A stretch of DNA of 64,000 bases from NCBI GenBank assembly GCA_947561585.1, contig CANNZV010001053.1, positions 221,910 to 285,909 on the forward strand, written 5' to 3'. This stretch comes from Caprella mutica (lineage: Eukaryota; Arthropoda; Malacostraca; Amphipoda; Caprellidae). Positions within the stretch are counted from its first letter, which is position 1. Each line of letters begins with the position of its first letter. The notes beneath the pieces were generated by a model. It was not told where the DNA came from and searched no databases. It saw nothing but the letters and a program-made list of their open reading frames with translations. Shown in pieces: positions 1 to 11,925 of the stretch. The translations under genes and the position numbers were made by a program.

Positions 1-409
1 AGAGGTCAACTTCAACCCCCATTTTGAGGGGGGTTAGGGGTCGAATTTCGAAAAAAATTTACCATCACAATGAGTGCCATAAGTGTGGCATGGACCATGT
101 CCGTACACCACTTTTTTAGACCAGTTCGACATGTAAAATCGACCAAAAAAAGCTGTAACGCCATTTTTGGCCAAAAAATGAACTTTGAAACGCTTGTTGA
201 AGGAAGTTTCCTGGGTCCTAGGAACTTTTGACCTACACCATTCTCTAGAGAATCTCGGAGTCTTTCTGACGCATTATTTCAATTTCCATTTCGGAGGACC
301 GTGAACTCTCACGAATTTTCAGAAAGATACGTCAACTTTTTTTTCACCAAAAAACACCCCCCCCCCCCCCTGTATCATCGGGGGGTTAACACTTTTTTAA
401 TTTTGTGAT
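1..409. other. Unassigned non-coding sequence
   Basis: No open frame or recognisable repeat end is seen. It includes a poly(C) run near 357-370, followed shortly by a short G run, a possible small hairpin. Confidence 0.4.
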
Positions 410-683
410 AGATTTTTGTGTTAGGAAGGCTTGTGTTAGGAAGGCTCGTACGTTTCAAGTATTATCACTAGGGCTGGGACAATATGCCCTAAAAACTATA
501 GATCCCGAAAATATCATAGACGAAACTAAATGAAATGATATCGAATACTATGTACCGCTGGTTTAGAACCATTCAATACTCTTTAGTTCTCTCCGTCTAT
601 AACATTTTAGGGATCTATAGTTTTTAGAGCATATTGTCCCAGCCCTAATTATCACCTCTTCCATCCGTGAGCTGCTTGTGTCC
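410..683 (-). repeat. Fragment of ~480-bp dispersed repeat, up to gap
   Basis: The text matches the internal part of the dispersed repeat best seen at 8161-8520 (shared GTGTTAGG, AGGCTCGTA and CCATCCGTGAG blocks). It is interrupted by the MITE at 469-647 and cut by the run of Ns. Confidence 0.6.
469..647. mobile_element. hAT-like MITE with 8-bp target duplication
   Basis: Both ends read TAGGGCTGGGACAATATG as inverted repeats, and the inverted similarity continues inward through the CTATAG block. The flanks are ATTATCAC at 461-468 and again at 648-655. The empty site (ACTATCAC) is visible in the intact repeat near 8250. An 8-bp duplication and a TAGGG start are typical of hAT-derived MITEs. 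It has no coding capacity. Confidence 0.85.
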
Positions 684-718
684 NNNNNNNNNNNNNNNNN
701 NNNNNNNNNNNNNNNNNN
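684..718. other. Assembly gap (35 Ns)
   Basis: A run of 35 Ns. The sequence right after the gap (719 onward) is a near duplicate of 1151 onward, so the gap sits in a recently duplicated repeat. Its true size is uncertain. Confidence 0.99.
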
Positions 719-1081
719 CTTAGCAACCATTTCGACTCATAGTAGATATCGGAATGTCTGTTTCTAAATGAAATCTGAATTTACACTTCGGGTAGAAACA
801 CGAAAACCGATACATGGTTTTAACAGCATCATCTTGACGTCGGCATGTCTGTTTCCAAACGATATCTGAATTAATACTTCGACCAGATGTACGAAAACAG
901 ATACGTAGTTTTAAAAGAATCGTTTCGAATTTGGAAATTCATTCTCCTATCTCCCTGTTTTATAATATGTATAGAAATGTAGAAATTATTTCTATTCAAT
1001 TGGATTGTACCTTTCTATATAACGTACGTAATGCTCCCTTTAAACGACAGTTGAAAAGGTACGATGGGACATTAGCACACT
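719..1081 (+). mobile_element. CCCARCAAACAT element, copy 2, left part (terminus lost in gap)
   Basis: Nearly identical to the left internal part of copy 1 (1151-1480), but the left terminus falls in the gap. Copy 1 is inserted directly after it. Matching internal sequence of the same host copy resumes at 3386, so this is the outer, older copy. Confidence 0.7.
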
Positions 1082-3385
1082 CCCAACAAACATATGAATG
1101 TCGATTCGATGCCGTTTGCTGTCGAATTCGTAGCGCTAACGGTGGGTATCGACTTAGCAACCATTTCGACTCATAGTAGATATCGGAATGTCTGTTTCTA
1201 AATGATATCTGAATTTACACTTTGAGTAGAAACACGAAAACCGATACATGGTTTTAACAGCATCATCTTGACGTCGGCATGTCTGTTTCCAAACGATATC
1301 TGAATTTATACTTCGACCAGAAGTGCGAAAACAGATACGTAGTTTTAAAAAAATCGTTTCAAATTTAGAAATTCATTTTCTTATCTTCCTGTTTTATAAT
1401 ACGTATAGAAATGTATGAATTATTTCCATTCAATTGAATTGTACCTTTCTATATAACATACATAGTGCTCGCTTTAAACTATACCCAATAATTAATATAC
1501 TTATAGGGGACTAACGACACTACGGCAGTTGTAAATGTATACGAATGAGCATTGACACGCTAGTGCGATTGTGAACTGTATCAACGAAAATTAAACAATA
1601 CTAGAACATCGGTTGTTGAACAGTGTTCCTCCAGTACCGTGAGAACGAAATGGTGATGAATCTATTTTAAACTGCTTATTATAAATAAGCCCTGAGGGGT
1701 TCCTGAAGCTGTCTTTGGTGAATAGAAGAGAAGGGGGTAGCGTCCTTTGGGTCCCAAACTGTTGTAATTCGGATTATGTATTGTCTATTTTATGTTTACC
1801 ATGTTTCAACTCTCCATGCAATTTTAGAGGATAGCGCTAGGGTTATGCTCTTCAATTACGAGGTCTTAGATTTTGTGTTAGGTAAGCTCGTAGGCTTCAT
1901 TTACTATTACCTCTTCACTTCTCCCTTCCATCCTTGAGTGCAGCCACCGGTGCTTGTGACCATTTTTGTCACATTCCTCGGTAAATGACAGCATTCACGG
2001 AGTAGCTTTTTAGCATCCATGAGCGTCGTGACTTTGTCCATGTGGCCACTTTCCTTTCTGACTGCTTCTTCCAGTCCCTTGTATTTCATTTCCTTTTGAC
2101 GTCAGCGACATGGATTTTGGTTCCGAAGCAGACATTAAACCTCTACTAAACGTCAATACTTAAAAGTTGATGGGCTATTTAACATGTTCCATTTTAGAGT
2201 AAATTCTGTGTTATCGGACGGTTCCACATTTTCGAATATGTAAGAAATAAATATAATAATTATCATTATTAAACTCTTACTTAAATTGGTATCCATGATA
2301 CCAGTACGTAAAATACAAGTTTAGAAATAAAAATCAATACATAAATAATTTTTCTACGTAAAATGCGGAAACCCATATCCGATAACTTGAGCTTCCACCT
2401 AGTGCCTAAAGCTGCAAATGAGACGATTAAAATTCAGTGATTCACATTATAGATAATAAACTTAAAGTGGTAATCGGACTCAATAAATCTATATAATAAT
2501 CATTATTTAACTTTTATTTCAATTGATATCATACCTTCAGCTATTATGTTACTAATTAAATAGTAGTTGACTTATATTTACTGAGTGAGAGTTAATCTAT
2601 GGTCAAATTTTAATTAATGCATTCATTACTTTGAACTTTCATCACAGAGCTTTCATCTTTATTATAAGTCGTGGCCTCAAAACATTTTCTTTAATTTGAA
2701 CTCATAGAGAACGAAATATTTAAGGAGTTACAATTATATAAAAATTTAACCAACTCTTTACTATTTGTAGTAAGAATAAGTTGTGATTTTGGTTATAAAA
2801 GCGGTGCTTGCCTGTATTGTTTTATTCACTTTTAAAATTTCTTTAAGTATCTCCGGGTCATTTAATATGAAAATTTTTTTTTAATCAAATGCATCCTCGG
2901 TGGCAAAGTGACAGAGTTACAGGCACAGCGACGGTTTGACCCACGAACGATTCCCGGACACGTCACTTCATTTCTTCCCATTTAATTTATATATAACACT
3001 ATGTAACATGAATCTAATTGATATGCGCCTAAACGTACAGTACGTTATATCAATGAAATAAGATTTTTCAATTTTTATTTATTTATTTATTGAATGCAAG
3101 TGGATATCGTTTCGAAGCATATTAGATATATAATTAGGCGTCTGTTCGATGCAGAATCCCTATGTATGTTGTATGTCGTAATTCCTCTCTCTATTCAACG
3201 CTGTTATAACGGTATCGCTTCGATGCCAAATATACTTGATATGATGCGGTTTAGCGGTGCAAACGGATATCGGATTGATATCTACTTGATGTCACCATGT
3301 CTAATCTGTTACTAGTATTCGATGTCGGAAGAGAGGTTTTACAGAGTCGTTTAGACATCGAATAGATACATTCATGTTTGCTGGG
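1082..3385 (+). mobile_element. CCCARCAAACAT element, copy 1 (complete, non-coding)
   Basis: It begins CCCAACAAACATATG and ends ATGTTTGCTGGG. The outer ~30 bp form imperfect inverted repeats that both reach a TTCGATG block. Length is about 2.3 kb. No transposase-like frame exists; the longest frames are 60-81 codons and unlike known proteins. Its middle carries a ~480-bp dispersed repeat (about 1690-2150). It is nested inside copy 2. Confidence 0.75.
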
Positions 3386-3660
3386 TATTTGTAATAAGAA
3401 TAAGTTGTGATTTTGATTATAAAAGCAGTGCTTGCCTGTATGATTTATTCACTCTAAGAATATCTTCAAGTATCTCCGAGTCGCTTAATATCAAAATTTT
3501 TTTTAAGTAAGTGCATCCATGGTGGCATAGCTACAGAGGTACAGACACGAGGACGGAGGGACCCACGAACGATACCTGGACGTATCACTTCATTTCTTCC
3601 CATTTAATTTATTTATAACACTATGTAACATTAATCGAATTGATATGCATCTAAACGTAC
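3386..3660 (+). mobile_element. CCCARCAAACAT element, copy 2, middle part
   Basis: Matches 17035-17304 of the full copy 3. It is interrupted at CTAAACGTAC by the GTAC-flanked element and resumes at 11581. Confidence 0.8.
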
Positions 3661-3683
3661 TATCGCGGAAAAGTGTATCCGTC

Positions 3684-4980
3684 CAATCGCTGAGGCGCGC
3701 ATGAATAATCTAGTTCCCACTGTACCACGGATTATCGTACGCTACCCCAAATTCTCATTTAACCCCCGCATGTAAGAAATTTCGATTCTTTTTAATGCAG
3801 TGCGGGACATTTCGTCTTCAGCCGTCATGGTATAATTTCACTTTAGCCTGGATAAGTTATTCTTCAGTCTTCAATAGAGCTAAGGACTCTATTTTTTATT
3901 GTCATGCTCATATGGAACTATATCTTTTACTTATACATTTGTAAATTAATTTTTTCGCTTTTATTTTCTTAGTTCTAGATTCAAAATTTTAAGCTATATT
4001 TTTTAACTCTGTGAAAAATTGTTAATGCTATCATTTTTAGGCAGCTTAATTCTTGAAATTGAGATATTCGAAAGACTGATCAGATTTCTGAGCTAGTTGT
4101 TTTCTTCTTGTATATGAACTCTAAATATATTTACCAGTTGATTTTTTGCTGATAGCTGAGACTAAGTCCAGCTCAATATCAAGTGTTTCTGTTCTTGATT
4201 TCATTTCGAATTATAAATTTATCAATATTTCACAGATTTTCTTGAAATTGCTGATGGAATTTGCAATTTATTACCAAAATGTGTGCTTCCAAAACTTTTG
4301 TATCTTTACTTCTGAACTTTGAAATAATACCGAACTTCAGAATTTTTCAGAAATAGCAAAATTAGATTTTTTGTACTTCTTTACGTTACTCTGTAAAAAA
4401 TACGGAATTCTACTTTATATTATTGTGCCTAAATTCCTTTGAATACGATCTGTAGACATGGAATAGAAAGAAAAAAAAATCACCTAGAGCTGTAGCTTAT
4501 AACCACATTTTATTTTTTTATTTTACCCTCCAGACTTCTAGATTTTAGGTAGGTATATACTTTATTAAATGTTCTATTATGCATATGATTCTTCCATTCG
4601 TAAATAGCCGCCGATTTACGTCATAGTTCTATAATGTAGACTGTAGTATATACTTTTTGTTTAAATTGTTCTTTCTGTATTTATAAATACCTTTAAATTT
4701 AAATCTTTTTCAGGTTTTAGTCTCACAATACCTATAGATATAACAATATTTATGCACTTTAAAAAAAAGGGAAAACCTACGAATAATCTTCGGAACAGCT
4801 GGATGCTCAAGTTTAGTGTTAAACGGTAAATGTAATTACGTATATTCACCTAATTTATTTTTCCCATAATTTTTATCTTCTAATTCTACTACCAAATTCT
4901 CGTCTTTATTTTGTGCAGGTAACTCTTAAGAAATTTCTTTCTTTCTGGGTATCAAAGAATTTATAAGTCTGCATGAGCTC
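3684..4980. other. AT-rich interior of the GTAC element, no gene seen
   Basis: No coherent frame, RNA gene or repeat recognised apart from low-complexity T and A tracts. Confidence 0.5.
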
Positions 4981-4982
4981 TA

Positions 4983-5212
4983 GGGTCACGCAGGTAAATT
5001 GCGGCCCTTTAATTTTTTATTGCAGCCCTCTCAAGAGAGTCTCTAAAACATTTTGAATCAAAATTACATTAAAATGTTGCATAGCTATCAAAAGAAGCAC
5101 AGTGAATGCTTTAACTTATTAATTTAAGTTTTGACGTGTGTTTTGAAGCTATGATGTTTCAGTTGTTAAAGGCCGCAGTTAGTAAGTGGGCCACAATTTA
5201 CCTGCGTGACCC
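4983..5212. mobile_element. TA-flanked MITE, GGGTCACGCAGGTAAATTGC ends, copy 1
   Basis: Starts GGGTCACGCAGGTAAATTGC, and the far end is its inverted complement. TA is found on both sides (4981-4982, 5213-5214). The 230-bp body is a long imperfect hairpin. Other copies lie at 33213-33443 and 35247-35511. The TA duplication suggests mobilisation by a Tc1/mariner-type enzyme. Confidence 0.85.
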
Positions 5213-5213
5213 T

Positions 5214-5690
5214 ATCATGAAGCTGTTTGTGGTGGATTTAATAGAAGGGGGTTCTCTTTGGCCTCGAACTGTTGTTAATTGGATTAATAATTGTCTTTTT
5301 TCATTCTTATTATGTTTATCTTTTTACGCCACTTGCAGTTTTAGAGGATAGCACTAGGTTTATGCTTTCAAAATACAAGGTCTTGACTTTTCGGTTTATT
5401 AGGCTTGTAGGCTTAATTTACTATCCCCTTTTCATTTTAATCTTCCATCCGTAAGTGTAGCCTCCGGACCTTAAATTGGGTCCTTTTTTATTCGTTTTAA
5501 GTGAATGCATTCTCGGAGTAGCTCTTTAGTATTCATGAGCATTGTCACCGACGGTGGTAGGTGATTTTGTTCATGGAGCCACTTTCCTTTCATACTGCTT
5601 CTTCCAGTCCCTTGTATTTAATTTCATTGTCAGTGATATGGCCTTTGGATCCAATGAAAACGTTAAGCCCCTACTTAAATTAACATAGAG
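5214..5690 (-). repeat. Dispersed ~480-bp repeat, diverged copy
   Basis: Shares ordered blocks with 8161-8520: TTTTAGAGGATAGC, AGGCTTGTAGGCTT, the GCATTCTCGGAGTAGC region, the ACTGCTTCTTCCAGTCCC segment and the AAAACGTTAAGCCCC end. Confidence 0.7.
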
Positions 5691-6245
5691 ATTATTTATT
5701 AATAACTTTATACTAAAAAAAACTATCTTAAATTCATAAGAGTAAATATGTAAGATATTCATGTTGCATTTATGAGTTTTCAACGAATGACACTATGTAA
5801 CATTCATGAATTGAAGAAAGAGGCAGAGAGTTTTTCGATACGAACAGTTGCAAATTGGATGATGACCAAGTTTTTTTCCTTTTTGTTTTATTGAAATTCA
5901 CTTTTTTGTAGAATAGCACTAGATAGGGATAACAATGTAGTCTTAGATTGTTTATTAATATAATTTGCAATATGTTTTTGCACCCTGTTTGTTCATTTTC
6001 CTCTTACTTCCGCGATTACTAGATTCTCATTCCGTAACATTCCATTGACGAGTCTCTTTCATTCCATTGACGATTCTCTTTCATTCCAATCACGGCGTCT
6101 CTTTCCAATCTAACTGCTAGATCTATATTAAGGTCTTTTCTATTTATTTTCCGATTAACGAAATCTCGAAACCATTATATTCGCATCAAACCTAGTCAAT
6201 AACAATAACTTATATACTAATTTATATTATTAAAATTTGTTTCCA

Positions 6246-6360
6246 GTTCAATGGGTAGAGCGAGCATTCGCTAGGTGGAACTCTAAAGACCACTACCGAT
6301 GACCAGATCACTTCTCACAATAAAGCGGAAGAATCAAACGACAGCAGTTCAAATCTCCCT
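6246..6360 (+). repeat. Possible tRNA-derived SINE head
   Basis: TTCAATGGGTAGAGCGAGC resembles a tRNA D-arm/A box, and AGTTCAAATCTCC about 98 bp later resembles a B box. The spacing is too long for a simple tRNA and no cloverleaf could be drawn, so this is at most a decayed SINE head or a chance match. Confidence 0.25.
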
Positions 6361-6479
6361 ATTCTCAATTGGTAAGGACAAATTTTTATTAGTTCAGTGA
6401 TAACTGATAGAATTAGCAAAGTTATTCGTATCAGTTATGTTTCATAAATATATAATTTAAAGTATTAGATATAATATAG

Positions 6480-6880
6480 TAGGCTAATTGCAAAGCCCCC
6501 AGTGGCTGTATCCTCAATCTGTTGAGGTGAATATAAGAGAAGGGCACAACAGCTTCAGGCTTATCATTTTTTGTGGCTAATTGTAGTTTCTGAGGATAAC
6601 TCGTATGTTTTTTTTTTGTGTCCGGTAGGCTTCATTTATTATCACCTCTTCATTTTCCTTTTCCATCTGTGAGTGCTGCCACCGGTGTTGGTGACTCTTT
6701 TCGTCACATTCCTTGGTAAGTGACTGCAGTCATGGAATTTTTTTTTGCATCCATGAGCGTTGTCTCCGACTGGTGGTAGTTAATTCTTTCATGGAGTCTC
6801 TTTCCTTTATAACTGTTACTTCAAGCCCCATATATATTCAATTTCTTTTCAATATCAGCGATATGGCCTAAAAACTTTCA
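6480..6880 (-). repeat. Dispersed ~480-bp repeat, diverged copy
   Basis: Blocks in common with the other copies are GCTTCATTTATTATCACCTC, CCACCGGTG, GCATCCATGAGCGTTGTC and CATGGAGTC. Confidence 0.65.
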
Positions 6881-8160
6881 ATTAAATTGATTGGCAATTG
6901 TAAATTATTCCGTTCAAATACTTTACAATTGGTAATTGTAAATACACAACTTATGGTTTCTTTAGTTTCTGAAATACTGACTGTTCATATCCACTCCATG
7001 ATGATAAACGGTTATTTATTTTGCTAGTATTAAAATTTGCAAATATTCAGAGTACTGGTAATAATTAATTAAACTCTTATATAGTTACTTGTATACAATT
7101 TTTTTAACATCTGTTGAGAGAGTGTAATGGTGGTTCTAAAGAAAATAGTTCATTATAGTTGTATCAACTAATTTTTTTTAACTGTAGCTTTTTGTTTATA
7201 GCCTAGTTTGGAATTCTTGACTCATTAAATCATTAAACTAAAACAACGTTTAAACTCTTAAAATTTACTGATAATACGAATAGCTTAATTTATACAATAT
7301 CCTAGATTACTTCAACATGTAACTTGCCGCTAAAATGATAGTTTCTACAATATGACATTCATATTTGAACATTTAAATAAAATTAAGTAGTTTAGTGACA
7401 TTGTTCAGTATTTTCAACTTATTGACTTTCATTTTTTCTATTTTACAGTTTCGTTCTTTGCATCTCCTTTGACAACAAATCGAATAAAATTAAATACTTT
7501 CTTCCATTTTTGAAACAAATATGTATTACCCTTTTTCATAACAATTTCTGTTTCCATAAAGCTATAATCTTGTTTAAAAAAATGACCAATATTTAATTAC
7601 AAGAAATTAGTAAAATTCAATTATATCTTTTGTAGAGTTCTTTAGTTTCGTTTAAATTAATTCGACTTTTTTCCAATTAGTTTGTAATATAGTCCTTTGT
7701 AGCATTAATTGTAGTAAGTATTCTACGGATTGGAATTAGACTTTATCTAACAGTTAGTCTCGAGTAATAGAAGATAAATGTAGTGTTTCTATAAAACCAC
7801 GTTTCTAATGCTAAACATCTATTCAACCTTATCTTGCAATTTCCAAAAATAACTTTGTTGTCTTTTCTTCACTCATTTTAAATTATCATTTTCTTTCCAT
7901 TGTTTGCGGTATAACCTCTTAATTCATCAACATAAAGAAAAAATTAAAAATATTAGATCGAGGTGCCACTTTTTTTGGTCCTTTGGGTAAATATTTTGTA
8001 AGTTTGATTTTTAAAATTCGAAACAAACTCTGATCACAGTTAGGATTTCAATCTATCTGCGTTCTACTTTCCATTAATCTTGTTTTCTATCAATTCTTGT
8101 TTCTTCCTTGCCACTCGAATGTGGATTCTTTTAACATAACCAAATGTGCTTCGAATACAC
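6881..8160. other. AT-rich interior of the GTAC element, nothing recognised
   Basis: About 1.3 kb with no coding or structural signal that I can support. Confidence 0.5.
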
Positions 8161-8520
8161 ATTGTTCAGGATTTTGTAGAATAGCGCTAGGGTTATGCTC
8201 TTCAACTACGAGGTCTTAGATTTTTGTGTTAGGTAGGCTCGTAGGCTTCATTTACTATCACCTCTTCATTTTCCTTTTCCATCCGTGAGGGCAGCCACCG
8301 GTGCTTGCGTCCCGTTTCGTCACATTCCTTGGTAATTTACTGCATTCACGGAGTAGCTTTTCTGCATCCATGAGCATTGTCACCAACGGTGGTAAGTGCC
8401 TTTGTTCATGGAGCCACTTTCCTTTCTGACTGCTTCTTCTAGTCCCTTGTTTTTAATTTCCTTTTACGTCAGCGAAATAGTCACGATATGACTGAAGCAC
8501 GACGTTAAACCCCTAGTATA
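8161..8520 (-). repeat. Dispersed ~480-bp repeat, best-preserved standalone copy
   Basis: Read on the minus strand it begins near GGGGTTTAACGTCGTGC and runs through GGAAAGTGGCTCCATGAAC, GCTACTCCGTGAATGC, GCACCGGTGGCTGC and GTAGGCTTCATTT complements. It recurs in every long CCCARCAAACAT copy and in an intron of the FASTKD gene, so it moves independently or is older than those elements. Confidence 0.7.
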
Positions 8521-8698
8521 ATTAAAAATATATTACCTAGTATAATGAAAAAAAAATATTATAGTATGAGATTAAAATAAAATCTATTCAATTTGTTTTA
8601 TCTTGTTAATAATTGTTTCTAGCGTAATTCTGAGTCAATATCAAGAGATTTTTTAATCAATTTGTTTGTAAACATTTTCAGATTCAAATAACTTCGCA

Positions 8699-9256
8699 CC
8701 ACTGCAGTTCTCATCAGTGCAGTTCTCATCAGTGCAGTTCTCATCAGTGCAGTTCTCATCAGTGCAGTTCTCATCAGTGCAGTTCTCATCAGTGCAGTTC
8801 TCATCGGTGAAGTTCTCATCGGTGAATTTCCCATCAGGACAGTACTAATCACTGTCAGTGAATTTCCCATCAGGAAAGTACTAATCACTGTCAGTGTAGT
8901 TCTCATCAGGACAGTACTAATCACTATCAGTGTAGTTCTCATCAGGACAGTACTAATCACTGTCAGTGTAGTTCTCATCAGGACAGTACTAATCACTGTC
9001 AGTGTAGTTCTCATCAGGACAGTACTAATCACTGTCAGTGTAGTTCTCATCAGGACAGTACTAATCACTGTCAGTGTAGTTCTCATCAGGACAGTAAAAA
9101 TCACTATCAGTGTAGTTCTCATCAGGACAGTACTAATCACTGTCAGTGTAGTTCTCATCAGGACAGTACTAATCACTGTCAGTGTAGTTCTCATCAGGAC
9201 AGTACTAATCACTATCAGTGTAGTTCTCATCAGGACAGTACTAATCACTATCAGAT
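8699..9256. repeat. Minisatellite: 15-bp units, then 36-bp units
   Basis: From about 8700 to 8820 a 15-bp unit (GTGCAGTTCTCATCA) repeats about eight times. From about 8830 to 9255 a 36-bp unit built on GTAGTTCTCATCAGGACAGT repeats about twelve times. Both periods are multiples of three, so a 231-codon minus frame stays open across the array (8619-9314). I regard that frame as a by-product of the period, not a gene. Confidence 0.9.
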
Positions 9257-9314
9257 GAGTTCTCATCATTCCCAGGAAGTCTGGTCTCATTCCCTGTGAT
9301 ATCCATTTATTCAT

Positions 9315-11360
9315 GCTTGTTACTTTTAGATTTTCAACGACACTTTTTCCGTGAAAAGGAAGTGCATTAAATACCGAACTAATTTGTGTATTTTATTTAT
9401 TGTTATGCGTTTGAAGAACTTTAATCTTAGGTAAATATAGAATTAATTGTATATTGTAAGTTCATGTTAATCATTCAACCCTAAGCTTTTAAAAATTGTT
9501 CTAAGATTGATACTTCATGTAAACTAGTACTAATCAGAAATCCTTTATTTTAGTAAAAATTGTATCGGGTAGTTTTTACTTTAAAATAACCTGCAAGTGT
9601 ATTTAGTCGTGTAGTAGTTTTTTAAATTTTTACCTAATTTAATTGTTATCTTCAACTTTTGTAAAACAATATTTTTTTTAAATATAAAATAATTATCCAT
9701 TTTCTATTATTGATCCTTTATTTCTTATTTTTTAAGTAAAAAACTAATATTGTATGATAAGAGATAGAACTTGCAAGTTGAAAGCCTTAGTTAACAGTTG
9801 TCATGAATCCCAGTTTCACTCCGATGTCACAAATTAAGCACCAAAACTGCAGTAGGCTACATTCGTGACTGAAAACTCCACGGTTTCACACATTAAATTA
9901 CTTTATAACAAAACATTTATCATAACATTTTGTTCCATTTAAATTAATTATTTTCGTTTAATGGACGAATTTTCCGTGGACGAATTTTTCGGTAACGGAT
10001 ATTTTGTATTTATTTAAGATTTTAATTGTTCCATAAGCACTAGCTTCAAGGGGCTGCTCCCTTTATAATAGTATGAAATTTCTTTTGGTTCATCTCATAG
10101 AACTTTGTAACTTATCTTATTGTCAACGTTGGCGATGTGACATTTATTGAGAAGAAAAATTATGATCACTTCAGTTATTTTTAGTTCACTATATCACTGC
10201 TTGTCAATTGGTCGTGCAAGCATTTAATATATAAAAAAATTTAACTGAAAAGAATCGGTTCACTTGATGATAAAAAAATCCATTAAATTACTGCATTTAA
10301 AATCTAAACTAAATAGATTAAGTTACAACTTAGTCATAGCTTTATTTTATTCTTTAGCCTAAAAGAATTTTTCAATTAAATAACTTCAATAAAAGATAGA
10401 AAGTATCGGTATAGCCGTATAGGTAATTACTAATTAGTAATTACTTATTTATAAGTTAATGAAAATTGAGAAAAATGCTTGTCAGCAACTTAATGATTGT
10501 TGTCATTAAATTAAGACGTAAGATGAATTATTAATTTATTATCATTTTAAAAACACAAATTTTAATAACTTCCTCATTTGGCCAATATATTGAATGAAAT
10601 AAAAAAGATAATACACATAAAGGACTTCGAAAAAGAAGAGAAACTTGTCTTATCGACTAAATTAGTCATCACTATTAATTTATTGAAATTCTGAATGCAG
10701 AAAATCTCCGGATTATAACCGAGACTGGTTATATCCCGTCCAGCAAATTATTTAAACGTGAAAAAAATGCGAAGCTATTAAAAATCAAATCATTAGACGA
10801 TTAAATGCTCTTGTGTGAATGATTATAATATAAAATATTCGTGGAATAAGATTTGACAAAACTAAAAATAAAACTATAGACATTTACCACAAAGTTGAAA
10901 ACGTGTATTATAGTGTTAATAATATAGCCTATAGGAGAACAAATAATTCAAAGGTGTAAAAGAAGCGAAGTAATTTAAAATCATATCTGAAGAAGATTAA
11001 TTTAACTTGTGTGAATGGTTGTCATAAATAATATTTTTGGAATTAATGAGATTTGATAAAGCTAAAGCTAGAAATCTACTTTTACCTCAAATTCGAATAG
11101 TTATTAGTTTCAATATTAGAACGACAATTGGTCAAAAGTAAATTGCATATACAAGAGTAACTCGTACGAAATATATACCAAGGTTAATTGAATGGAAAAT
11201 TTCAAAATTATAAATATGCATTTCAAATTATAAAAAAATACATGCATTCATTACAAAATGAACATTGCATGGATGATACAAATGAAACTATATGTTTATA
11301 CTTTAATTTAAATAATACAAAAATAATATCTAATCACTTGTCAAAAATCGATTTGAATGA
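9315..11360. other. AT-rich interior of the GTAC element, no gene seen
   Basis: About 2 kb of A+T-rich sequence without recognisable ORF, RNA or repeat. A poly(C) run lies near 11360-11373. Confidence 0.5.
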
Positions 11361-11580
11361 CCCCCCCCCCCCCCGTCCCTCCTGTAGATACACATATCTA
11401 ATCCCCCATTTCACCCAATTACCCTAGCATTTTACCCTAGCAATAGGCTCCTCCTTATTGGGGGATTTTTGAACGCGGAGGAATACTCTCTAAAATGCCA
11501 CATGCAAAAAATAAGAAAGGTCAAAACTGCTAAAATAGCATACTACAACAGCTGACGGATACTCTTTTCCGTGATAGTAC

Positions 11581-11925
11581 AATACGTTATTTCAATGAAG
11601 AGAGTTTTCTATTTTAATTTATTTATTTATTGGATGCAAGTGGATATAGTTTCGAAGCATATTAGATATATAATTAGGCGTCTGTTCGATAGAGAATCCC
11701 TATGTCTGTTGGATGTCGTACTTTATCTTTCTATTCAACGCTGTTATAACGGTATCGCTTCGATGCGAAATATACTTGATATGATGCGGTTTAGCGGTGC
11801 AAACAGATATCGGATTGATGTCTGCTTGATGTCACCATGTCTAATTTGTTACTGGTATTCGATGTCGGAAGAGAGGTTATACAGAGTCGTTTGGACATCG
11901 AATAGATACATTTGTGTTTGCTGGG
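11581..11925 (+). mobile_element. CCCARCAAACAT element, copy 2, right end
   Basis: Resumes with AATACGTTATTTCAATGAAG exactly where the host was cut at 3660 and runs to the GTTTGCTGGG terminus. The flanking AT agrees with the 2-bp duplication seen for copy 3. Confidence 0.85.

Larger units (their letters stand above)
3661..11576. mobile_element. 7.9-kb element with 23-bp inverted ends and GTAC duplication
   Basis: The left end reads TATCGCGGAAAAGTGTATCC and the right end is its inverse, TATCACGGAAAAGAGTATCC, each continuing GTC. GTAC lies directly outside both ends (3657-3660 and 11577-11580). The uninterrupted target, with a single GTAC, is seen in copy 3 of the host repeat at 17301-17304. 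The host repeat continues exactly across the insertion. I see no transposase or integrase frame inside. It holds a TA-flanked MITE, three pieces of the dispersed repeat, and a minisatellite. The superfamily is unknown; a 4-bp duplication is compatible with several DNA transposon groups. Confidence 0.8.

Noticed and set aside
6246..6360. Functional tRNA gene
   Set aside because: A- and B-box-like motifs are ~98 bp apart and no acceptor or anticodon stem can be paired.
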